The position numbers and the translations under genes are program-made. Of a stretch of 5,538 bases of DNA, positions 1 through 5,085 are shown piece by piece. Within the stretch, counting starts at the first letter, position 1. Every line of letters begins with the position of its first letter. Under the pieces are notes generated by a model. The model was not told where the DNA came from and searched no databases. It worked only from the letters and a program-made list of their open reading frames with translations. This stretch comes from Thermoprotei archaeon (lineage in GTDB: Archaea > Thermoproteota > Thermoprotei_A > Sulfolobales > Ignisphaeraceae), in contig QMWY01000095.1 in the NCBI GenBank assembly GCA_003661865.1, positions 1 to 5,538 of the forward strand, in the 5' to 3' direction.

Positions 1-1182
1 CCTGCAGACCCCGTCCGGCTCTACTCCGGGGCCCCACAGCGCCACGGGTACGGGGTCGTCCGTATGGGTCCTTGCGCTCGGCGGCGTTGCGTGGTCGGCC
101 GTGACCAGTATCGCCGTATCGCTGGGGAGCCTATCTAGGAGGGGGAGCACGAAGAACCTATCGATGTCCTCCACGCTCCTCTTCTTGCGCTCGAAGTCCC
201 CGTCGTGCCCAGGCTCGTCGGGGCCCTTCAGGTGTACGTAGACCACGTCGTAGCTCCTGAGGAGCTCTAGGGTCTTCTCAAGCCTCAGCCCGTAGTCCTC
301 CTCGGGATCGCCGCTGGGCGGGGGGACTTGGTGCACATCGGCCCCGAAGGCCCTTCCTATACCGAGCTCCACGGGCATCTCGGCGACTAGGGCGAACCTC
401 ACGCCATACCTCCTCCCTAGGGGCTCGGCGCGGGGGAGGGAGCCGCCAGCGTCCCTGAGGAGGATCGCGTTTGCCGGTAGGAGGCCGCGGGCCCTACGCT
501 CCCTATTCACGGGGTGCTCCTCGAGGATCCTGATCGCCTTCTCGGTAAACGCATTCGCGAGCTCCGCGGTGATCCTCGCCTCCTCGCTGGGTTCCAGGGG
601 CTCGACCCTCCTTACGTACGGCTCGGCGCGGGGCGCAGCAACGCTTATCAGTCCGCGCCTCACGTACGCCGGGTCGCTGTTCTCCACGGCGGGTGAGAGC
701 CTGTGGCTCCTGCTGCCTATGATGACGACAGCGCGATGCCCCACCGCGGCCTTCACCCGCGCGTAGCCGTCGTACAGCCCGAGGTCCATACCGACGAGGG
801 CCTCAGCAAGCCTCCTCGCCTCCTCGGTGCTGAGGGTCCTGCCCACACGCCTATCGATGATCCTGCGGGTCCCCGGGTCTATGGTTGCGAAGTTTGCACG
901 GAACGCAACCTCGTACCCCTCCCGAATACTGAGTCCCGCGCCCAGCGCTTCGAGGGGGCCGCGGCCCGTATACACCTTCTCAGGATCGTAGCCCAGGAGC
1001 GCGATCACGGCTGAGTCGCTCTCCGGGGCAACCCCCCTGCCGATGGTGTACATAGCGCCGCAGGCCCCCTCAGCAGCTATCCTATCCAGGCCCAGCTTCC
1101 TGCTAGCCTCGAGTGTTGTGCGCTGATCCCTGAGGCTATCAGCTACGCCGTCGAGCACGAGGTAGATCAGGTGCCTCGCCAC
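1..1182 (-). CDS. apgM: 2,3-bisphosphoglycerate-independent phosphoglycerate mutase, archaeal type (C-terminus cut by window edge)
   Basis: Interconverts 3- and 2-phosphoglycerate in the cytoplasm, for glycolysis and gluconeogenesis, without a bisphosphoglycerate cofactor. I translated 394 codons from the GTG at 1182-1180; no stop occurs before the edge, so only a short C-terminal piece is missing (family about 400-415 residues). Alkaline-phosphatase-superfamily landmarks appear in order: an N-terminal strand ending LVLDGVAD (D11, D15); GRGVAPESDSA with the probable nucleophile Ser55; GYDPEKVYTGRGP; NAILLRDAG near 238-246; HLKGPDEPGHDGDF (317-330, metal-ligand D322 and H326); TADH (361-364, D363 and H364); and RTHTDDPVP with H373. 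All expected metal ligands are present, so the enzyme should be active. No other start was found upstream, and the GTG lies just below a TATA box. The gene is divergent from the membrane-protein gene to its right and appears transcribed on its own here. Identification is firm. Confidence 0.96.
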   Translation of the reverse strand, partial: MARHLIYLVLDGVADSLRDQRTTLEASRKLGLDRIAAEGACGAMYTIGRGVAPESDSAVIALLGYDPEKVYTGRGPLEALGAGLSIREGYEVAFRANFATIDPGTRRIIDRRVGRTLSTEEARRLAEALVGMDLGLYDGYARVKAAVGHRAVVIIGSRSHRLSPAVENSDPAYVRRGLISVAAPRAEPYVRRVEPLEPSEEARITAELANAFTEKAIRILEEHPVNRERRARGLLPANAILLRDAGGSLPRAEPLGRRYGVRFALVAEMPVELGIGRAFGADVHQVPPPSGDPEEDYGLRLEKTLELLRSYDVVYVHLKGPDEPGHDGDFERKKRSVEDIDRFFVLPLLDRLPSDTAILVTADHATPPSARTHTDDPVPVALWGPGVEPDGVCR

Positions 1183-1212
1183 GGCTACCGCCCCGCTACG
1201 GTGCGCGGGAGA

Positions 1213-1222
1213 GGTATATAGT
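1213..1222 (-). promoter_or_regulatory. TATA box for the phosphoglycerate mutase gene
   Basis: Read on the minus strand this is ACTATATACC, the most AT-rich stretch of the divergent intergenic region. Its centre lies about 35 bp from the GTG start at 1182, so with the usual archaeal spacing of 25-27 bp from TATA centre to transcription start, the RNA would begin near 1191 with a leader of roughly 10 nt. A G-rich stretch (GGGGCGG) just ahead of the GTG might serve as a weak ribosome site. The box could also be read towards the plus-strand gene, but would then give a leader of about 50 nt. This is a pattern-based prediction. Confidence 0.55.
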
Positions 1223-1254
1223 ATGTTAGGGCTCCCCAACGCTCTTAACCTCGC

Positions 1255-1266
1255 GTCGTTAACGAC
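1255..1266. promoter_or_regulatory. 12-bp perfect palindrome, possible operator or core promoter of the VTT gene
   Basis: GTCGTTAACGAC is a perfect inverted repeat; counting out to 1252-1269, only the pair 1254/1267 is mismatched, giving an 18-bp dyad. It ends 27 bp before the GTG of the plus-strand membrane-protein gene and lies 73 bp upstream of the apgM start. The central TTAA sits about 33 bp from the plus-strand start, near where a TATA element could be, so the site may be an operator overlapping a weak promoter. The function is inferred from symmetry and position only. Confidence 0.35.
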
Positions 1267-1292
1267 ACGGTGTAGAAGGCTGTGGATGGCTG

Positions 1293-1985
1293 GTGGTATT
1301 GGGGCTTGGCGAGCTGATAGAGGCGGCCGCATCGACCTTCCAGACGCACCCGGGGCTGTGGGCCTTCACCCTCTCCTTCATGAGCAACGCCGTGCCCTAC
1401 ATGACCGTGCCCTACCTCCTGCTCATAGCGGCTTACGGAGCCGGGCTAGGGGATCCGTGGACTAAGCTCACCGTAGCCGTTACAGGGGGGCTGGGCGCGG
1501 CCCTCGGGAAGCTCGTCGTCTACATGGTCGGGAGCTCTACGAGGCACTTCATGTCGGAGGAGACCAAGAGGAACCTGGAGCTCTTCACAAGGCTCTTCAG
1601 GAGGAGCGCCTTCATAGCCGTGGTCGTATTCGCCGCAACCCCCCTGCCCGACGATGTGATATACGTTCCCCTCGGGGTCGCGGGGTACAGCAAGGCCCTA
1701 TTCCTAGCAGGGGTCGCCATAGGCAAGGTGATAATCACGGGGCTAGCGGTACTCTTCGGAAGTGCCATGGCGGCCATAATACCCCAGGAGGGCGGAGGGG
1801 TGAACGTACCGGCCATCGCCGCGACGGTGGTGGTTGGGGTGCTCCTAAGCGTAGTGGTTGCACGTACGGACTGGAGCGCGGTGGCGAGGGAGCTTGAGCA
1901 GAGGGGGGTCTACGCAGCTGCCTGGGTGCTGCTGAGGGAGCTTGCGCGCTCCCTCACACCGCGGGGGCGGAGCCGCGGTACCTAG
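1293..1985 (+). CDS. VTT/DedA-like multi-pass membrane protein
   Basis: A 230-residue integral membrane protein resembling the VTT (formerly SNARE-associated, DedA/TMEM41/VMP1) family, whose members act in lipid scrambling or flipping and membrane homeostasis. Hydrophobic segments lie at about 22-50 (contains two VPY repeats, possibly re-entrant), 58-80, 106-128, 133-160 and 172-190, followed by a likely amphipathic helix at 194-222. The most family-like stretch is ATPLPDDVIYVPLGVAGYSK (115-134), corresponding to the second conserved proline-rich half-loop of VTT proteins. The acidic residue usual in the first half-loop of DedA proteins is not obvious; VPYMTVPY stands there. The GTG start is the first plausible one after the in-frame stop at 1260-1262; TTG at 1299 is an alternative, and the ribosome site is weak. 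The 3' end overlaps the convergent creatininase gene by 32 bp. Family placement is moderately sure; the substrate is unknown. Confidence 0.72.
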   Translation: MVLGLGELIEAAASTFQTHPGLWAFTLSFMSNAVPYMTVPYLLLIAAYGAGLGDPWTKLTVAVTGGLGAALGKLVVYMVGSSTRHFMSEETKRNLELFTRLFRRSAFIAVVVFAATPLPDDVIYVPLGVAGYSKALFLAGVAIGKVIITGLAVLFGSAMAAIIPQEGGGVNVPAIAATVVVGVLLSVVVARTDWSAVARELEQRGVYAAAWVLLRELARSLTPRGRSRGT

Positions 1986-2733
1986 ACAGGGTTTCTTCGC
2001 ACAGCCTATCCTCCCTGATGTGCCTCACGATCTCGGCCACCCTCTCAACGATCCTGCTGAATATAGCCTCGCCCTTCTCGCGGCTCGCCTTGGAGGGCTC
2101 GCCTACGAAGCCGTGGACCGCGTAAGCGACCCAGTCCACAGGGGTTTCGGCGCCCTCGACAACGCTGCTGGGCCCCGTCTCCGCTTCTCCCCGTGGTATC
2201 TTATCGGTCCTCACGAGCTCAGGTACGACGTAGAGGGCTATGCTGGTCTCCGCCTCGCATGCATGTCCGGTAACCCTGCTCTCCTTAACCCTCTCGATCA
2301 CGTCAGCCGCTAGGCTCCACGGAGCGGTGACTGCGTATACGCATGACCCGCCCCTCCACAGCCACTCCCTTAGAAAGACCCTTAGCGGGGCTATGTTCCC
2401 CCCGTGCCCGTTGATGATGAGTATCTTCCTGAACCCCATCCTCTCGAGCTCGCTGCACACCTCCCTTAGAAGGGTTAGGAGCGTGGGCGCGGTTAGCGAA
2501 ACCGTGCCCGGGAAGTGCCTGTTCTCGGGAACGTATGCGTAGAACAGGGGTGGGAGCACAACTACCTTCTCGCGCTTCGCAACCTCTAGGGCTATTCTGT
2601 GGGCGACGATCCCGTCTATGCCTACGGGGAGGTGGGGTCCGTGGACCTCTAGGCTGCCCAGGGGGATCGCGGCGACGTAGCCTTCCTCAACAGCCCTCTT
2701 TATATCTAGGTAGGTGGACTCCTCAAACCTCAT
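1954..2733 (-). CDS. Creatininase-family metal-dependent amidohydrolase
   Basis: A complete 259-residue cytoplasmic hydrolase of the creatininase/creatinine amidohydrolase fold. The family signature is clear: PLGSLEVHGPHLPVGID (24-40) supplies metal ligands E29, H31 and D40; INGHGGN (107-113) supplies H110; GHACEAETS (156-164) matches the usual HAGExETS motif; and HGFVGEPSKASREKGE (207-222) matches the C-terminal family motif. The family includes creatininase, the archaeal formamide hydrolase ArfB of riboflavin/F420 synthesis (FAPy nucleotide deformylase), and the mycofactocin peptidase MftE. Sequence alone does not decide between these; creatinine is an unlikely substrate in an archaeon, and ArfB-like pyrimidine deformylation is a reasonable guess. 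The start is ATG 36 bp after the preceding cysteine-protein gene, making this the last gene of the minus-strand group. Its end overlaps the convergent membrane-protein gene by 32 bp. Family sure, substrate not. Confidence 0.93.
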   Translation of the reverse strand: MRFEESTYLDIKRAVEEGYVAAIPLGSLEVHGPHLPVGIDGIVAHRIALEVAKREKVVVLPPLFYAYVPENRHFPGTVSLTAPTLLTLLREVCSELERMGFRKILIINGHGGNIAPLRVFLREWLWRGGSCVYAVTAPWSLAADVIERVKESRVTGHACEAETSIALYVVPELVRTDKIPRGEAETGPSSVVEGAETPVDWVAYAVHGFVGEPSKASREKGEAIFSRIVERVAEIVRHIREDRLCEETLSRYRGSAPAV

Positions 2734-2749
2734 GACGTGCCCCGGTGGA

Positions 2750-2761
2750 GAGGCGCGCCTC
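2750..2761. repeat. 12-bp GC palindrome in the spacer before the creatininase gene
   Basis: GAGGCGCGCCTC is perfectly self-complementary and fills one third of the 36-bp spacer between the cysteine-protein stop and the creatininase ATG. As RNA it could form only a 4-bp stem with a 4-nt loop, so a terminator or attenuator role is weak; a protein-binding site is possible. No T-rich tract follows it. It may be chance in GC-rich DNA. Confidence 0.2.
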
Positions 2762-2769
2762 GCTGGGAT

Positions 2770-3312
2770 TTACGCTGATCCCCGGCGCCTAGCAAGCTCT
2801 TCGGAGACCTCGATGCTATGCTTAGCAAGCTCCCTCAGCACCTCCTCCCTCCTCTCCCTGAAGAGCCTATCGACCACGCTTAGGTACCTAGACACGCGCA
2901 CAGCCATGGGGTCCACCTCGACGGGCTCAACACCGTCGACCACAACCACGTGCTTCTTAGGTATGGGGCGCCCCAGTAGTAGCTCCGCAGCGTTCGCAGC
3001 GGTGTGGAGCTGTATGCAGTGCGGGCTCCCATCGATAGTCACGACCTTGAGGGAGCGGGGCTTAGCAGTCCTCAGGATCATTGCGAGCTTCCCGTAGTGG
3101 AGCCCTCCCTCCTTCTCCGGGCATGCCAGGAGGGTTACGCAGCCATGGGTGAGCTCCTCAAAGAGCTTGGGGTTTACGCTCTGCAGGCACTCGGACACTA
3201 TGCATAGGTCCGCTCCTCGGATCCCGGGGTGCTTAACCCATGTGCTCAGCAGGTGCATAAGGAGCCCGCACCCCTTCTTGCCGGGGAAGGGGTTATACGG
3301 TGCCGTGCTCAT
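2770..3312 (-). CDS. Cysteine-containing stand-alone domain related to the C-terminal half of 4Fe-4S ferredoxin-type proteins
   Basis: A 180-residue soluble protein of unproven function. Residues 33-126 follow the pattern I know from the C-terminal domain of bacterial proteins that begin with a two-cluster ferredoxin: GADLCIVSEC (cf. ADLLIAADC), then FEELTHGCVTLLACPEKE (cf. GRVTLIGCPKLD), YGKLAMIL (cf. EKLTEII), LKVVTIDGSPHC (cf. ITVVRMEVPCC) and IPKKHVVVVDG. Cysteines C42, C64 and C99 fall at the conserved positions; C15, C37 and C58 are additional. The N-terminal ferredoxin half is absent: only about 30 residues precede the domain. The C-terminus (about 140-177) is a charged helix. I chose the ATG at 3312-3310, which overlaps the regulator gene by 20 bp and suggests translational coupling; the frame stays open to 3399, but that part only shadows the regulator. 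A metal- or cluster-binding redox partner is plausible; no enzymatic activity is evident. Confidence 0.75.
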   Translation of the reverse strand: MSTAPYNPFPGKKGCGLLMHLLSTWVKHPGIRGADLCIVSECLQSVNPKLFEELTHGCVTLLACPEKEGGLHYGKLAMILRTAKPRSLKVVTIDGSPHCIQLHTAANAAELLLGRPIPKKHVVVVDGVEPVEVDPMAVRVSRYLSVVDRLFRERREEVLRELAKHSIEVSEELARRRGSA

Positions 3313-3607
3313 CGAGGAGCCTCCTGAGCTCCTGGGGCGATATGCATATCCTGAAGCTCTTGGCCCTGTACATCTTCCTGACCACGAACCTCTGCTCATC
3401 CAGCTCCGCCCTGTACTCTATGAGCCCCGCCCTCATCAGCACCCTCAGGTGGGCTAGGAGCAGCGGTTTCGAGATCCCCAGCGCCTCGCGGAGCTCTCGA
3501 CTGCTACGCTCCTTCTCTGAGCAGAGCGCCAGTATCTTGAGCCTTGTTGGGTGGGCTAGCGCGCTGAGGATCTCAGCGAGCCTCTCCCACACATCCCCCT
3601 CAGGCAC
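3293..3607 (-). CDS. ArsR-like winged helix-turn-helix transcription regulator
   Basis: A 104-residue DNA-binding regulator. LSALAHPTRLKILALC (15-30) is the typical first helix pair of ArsR-family proteins; SRELREALGISKPLLLAHLRVLMRAGLIEYR (36-66) is the helix-turn-helix and recognition helix; residues 67-91 form a long wing; and the tail (91-101) is helical. It lacks the ELCVCDL metal site of classical ArsR/SmtB sensors, and its only cysteine is C29, so the signal is unknown and need not be a metal. The GTG at 3607-3605 follows GGTGG by 7 nt. A second GTG at 3592-3590 (codon 6) sits just after GAGGGG and could be the true start without harming the domain. The gene overlaps the upstream membrane-protein gene by 52 bp (37 bp with the shorter start) and the downstream cysteine-protein gene by 20 bp. 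Autoregulation of the operon is likely by analogy with the family, but not shown. Confidence 0.88.
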   Translation of the reverse strand: MPEGDVWERLAEILSALAHPTRLKILALCSEKERSSRELREALGISKPLLLAHLRVLMRAGLIEYRAELDEQRFVVRKMYRAKSFRICISPQELRRLLDEHGTV

Positions 3608-4038
3608 CGCGTACCCACCGCTGATAAGGCGAGTAGCACCGGCTCGGGCGGTAGAATAGGGAAAACCCTTGGTCCTGCCCCGGGGCTGGGGGGCTCTACT
3701 CGCGCAGCTCCTTTCCTAAGCTCCTCTATCTCCCTCCTCAGAAGCCTTATCTCCTGGAGCAGCTCTCTCATAACCTCCTCGACCTCGCTAGAGCGGGTCG
3801 TGCTCTGGGCTGTTGAGGGGGTGGGGATCACGTGTTTAGCAACGTAGATCGCTATCATCACCACGACCACGGCTATTATCAGCCACACCACGATCCCTAT
3901 GACGTCCTCGATCGTGGGGGGTGGAGGAGGCGTATTCAGGGCGCCTGCGTGCATGAACACGACACCCGCTACCAGCACCGCTGCGATCAGCGCTGCTACG
4001 GAGAGAAGTACGTACCTCTTGTTAACCAAACTTTTCAC
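3556..4038 (-). CDS. Small membrane protein with two transmembrane segments and a cytoplasmic coiled coil
   Basis: A 160-residue protein I do not recognise. It has a Lys/Arg-rich start, hydrophobic helix 9-29, a loop with five prolines (37-41), a second hydrophobic helix at about 45-67, a Ser/Thr-rich linker (72-85), and a charged coiled coil at about 84-110 with heptad-like Leu/Ile and Glu/Arg. The positive N-terminus suggests both ends are cytoplasmic, so the coiled coil would sit inside the cell. The first helix could instead be a signal peptide. The last 17 residues come from DNA shared with the regulator gene and look low-complexity, so the tail may be unconstrained. The GTG start lies 27 bp from the centre of a TATA box, predicting a leaderless mRNA. 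As first gene of the group before an ArsR-like regulator, it might be a membrane partner of the module, but nothing in the sequence proves that. Confidence 0.7.
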   Translation of the reverse strand: MKSLVNKRYVLLSVAALIAAVLVAGVVFMHAGALNTPPPPPTIEDVIGIVVWLIIAVVVVMIAIYVAKHVIPTPSTAQSTTRSSEVEEVMRELLQEIRLLRREIEELRKGAARVEPPSPGAGPRVFPILPPEPVLLALSAVGTRCLRGMCGRGSLRSSAR

Positions 4039-4059
4039 GAGTAAAGATCTGTTTACCCG
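4038..4059. promoter_or_regulatory. Imperfect 22-bp dyad between TATA box and start codon, candidate operator
   Basis: Arms GTAAA (4041-4045) and TTTAC (4052-4056) are exact reverse complements around a 6-bp centre; including the outer CG/CG pairs, 8 of 11 base pairs match. The dyad covers the stretch from the TATA edge to the predicted transcription start, where bound repressors block archaeal RNA polymerase. Since an ArsR-like regulator is the second gene of this transcript, an autoregulatory site is the natural reading. This rests on symmetry and position only. Confidence 0.4.
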
Positions 4060-4060
4060 G

Positions 4061-4069
4061 GTATATATG
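4061..4069 (-). promoter_or_regulatory. TATA box of the membrane protein / ArsR / cysteine protein / creatininase group
   Basis: On the minus strand this reads CATATATAC, an AT island in GC-rich surroundings, inside the 33-bp gap after the KARI-like gene. Its centre (4065) is 27 bp from the GTG at 4038, the expected distance to a transcription start lying on the start codon itself, so a leaderless transcript is predicted. This separates the four-gene group from the aminotransferase/KARI-like pair upstream, although read-through remains possible because no T-rich terminator is seen in the gap. Confidence 0.6.
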
Positions 4070-4071
4070 CG

Positions 4072-5082
4072 CTACCTCCTCTTTAGAGCCCTGAAGAGCC
4101 TCTCCTCAGCCCTCGCCAGATCGCTCCTCCTAAACCTCCTCCACAGGCTCTTGAACACGGGGTACCCCGACGCCCTCTCGAGCATCCATTCACGTGCAAA
4201 CCACCCCTCGGCTATGTACCTCGCCGCCTCCCGCGCCCTACGCCTGAGCCCCTCATCGCTCAGCAGCTTAGCAGCCCTTGTTAGCTGGCCGTACTGACTG
4301 GTTGTGGAGTGCAGCTTGAGCTGCTCGAAGAAGCCCATCTCCGCCATATCCCTGAAGATCCTGGACCACTCACTGGATGCGTAGAGCTCGAGTATGGCGG
4401 CCTCGGGCGATACCCCGAACTCCTTGGTCAGCACCTCGAAAGCCGTCATCACAACGGCTATTATGTGGGGTGCGACGAACTGCTCGGTGAATAGGTCTAG
4501 GAGCGCCTCCTCCTCGAAGCTCGACACCACCGCTACCCCGCCGGGCTGCAGAGCCCCTATCCCCTTGGCAAGGGCCTTGGCGTAGTCCCAGGCCCTACCC
4601 GAGGCGTCCTGGGCAACCCCTATCAGCACGGGGTAGCCGCGGCCCTGCGACACAAGCTCCTCTATACCTGCCCCTATCATCCTAGGAGCCACCATGACCA
4701 CGTCCGCGTTCGGGGGCGGCTCTATGAAGCCGAACGCCACGTTGTACCCACTGGCGAAGTCCACAACCACGAGCTCCTTGCCCTCGATCGCGGGGGCTAT
4801 CTCCCTGCTGAACACCTGGGGCGCGACCTCATCGGGTATCAGAACCGCTACGATATCAGCCTGCTCGGCAGCCTCACGAATACTGAAGACCTCGAACCCG
4901 TCTCTAACCGCGCGCTCCCACGCATAGTCCCTTATGTTGCCGATAATCACGCGCGCTCGGGTGAACCTCCTTAAGGCGCGTGCCTGCGCCCTCCCCTGGT
5001 TCCCATACCCTATAACCGCTATGACCTTTCGGTCGAGTATGGATGTATCTGCGTCAAATACTAGCCGCTCCAACGGAACCAC
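4072..5082 (-). CDS. Ketol-acid reductoisomerase-like protein with altered active site
   Basis: A 336-residue protein with the full length and architecture of a class I KARI (IlvC, about 330-335 residues): a Rossmann domain with GYGNQG (25-30), then a KARI-type helical domain. Matches run throughout: DFASGYNVAFG (108-118), MVAPRMIGAG (130-139), VLIGVAQDASG (152-162), DLFTEQ (196-201), and HSTTSQYG (258-265). Metal-ligand equivalents D196, E200 and E232 are kept; the fourth (E238) is shifted by a two-residue insertion. The His of the family motif FGHGxN is Ser111, and the Lys of MVAPKGPGH is Arg134, with PGH also lost. The usual phosphate-binding GSxS loop is replaced by GNIRDYAWERA, so cofactor choice may differ. 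Ordinary isoleucine/valine biosynthesis is therefore doubtful. The GTG start lies 3 bp after the aminotransferase stop; a TTG three codons on, after GGGTGG, is an alternative. Homology is sure; the reaction is unknown. Confidence 0.88.
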   Translation of the reverse strand: MVPLERLVFDADTSILDRKVIAVIGYGNQGRAQARALRRFTRARVIIGNIRDYAWERAVRDGFEVFSIREAAEQADIVAVLIPDEVAPQVFSREIAPAIEGKELVVVDFASGYNVAFGFIEPPPNADVVMVAPRMIGAGIEELVSQGRGYPVLIGVAQDASGRAWDYAKALAKGIGALQPGGVAVVSSFEEEALLDLFTEQFVAPHIIAVVMTAFEVLTKEFGVSPEAAILELYASSEWSRIFRDMAEMGFFEQLKLHSTTSQYGQLTRAAKLLSDEGLRRRAREAARYIAEGWFAREWMLERASGYPVFKSLWRRFRRSDLARAEERLFRALKRR

Positions 5083-5085
5083 CCT

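Noticed and set aside
514..1014. Several plus-strand reading frames inside the apgM region
   Set aside because: They are antisense to a clearly conserved phosphoglycerate mutase frame, have no recognisable domains and no ribosome sites; long open antisense frames are expected in GC-rich DNA.
1225..1240. Imperfect inverted repeat GTTAGGG / CCCCAAC next to the apgM TATA box
   Set aside because: It is not perfectly symmetric and leaves no room for a hairpin loop; too weak to list as a site beside the stronger palindrome at 1255-1266.
1183..1292. tRNA or small RNA gene in the largest intergenic gap
   Set aside because: The gap holds no cloverleaf-like arms or B-box-like sequence; its content is explained by a TATA box, the palindrome and short leaders.
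1223..1465. Plus-strand ATG frame starting in the divergent intergenic region
   Set aside because: It runs out of frame through the start of the membrane-protein gene, whose hydrophobic pattern is clearly the real one; its product is Arg-rich and featureless.
1520..1816. Minus-strand frame inside the membrane-protein gene
   Set aside because: Pure antisense of the VTT-like gene; no motif and no independent promoter.
3313..3399. N-terminal extension of the cysteine protein by 29 codons
   Set aside because: The extra residues (Arg/Gly/Ser-rich) are only the other frame of the regulator gene; the ATG at 3312 fits the domain start and normal coupling.
3149..3659. Overlapping plus-strand frames opposite the regulator and cysteine-protein genes
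   Set aside because: Ser/Leu-rich antisense shadows without domains; both minus-strand genes have recognisable family patterns.
4072..5082. Calling this gene ilvC, an ordinary ketol-acid reductoisomerase
   Set aside because: The substitutions of the conserved His and Lys and the changed phosphate-binding loop make the standard reaction doubtful, so the symbol was withheld.
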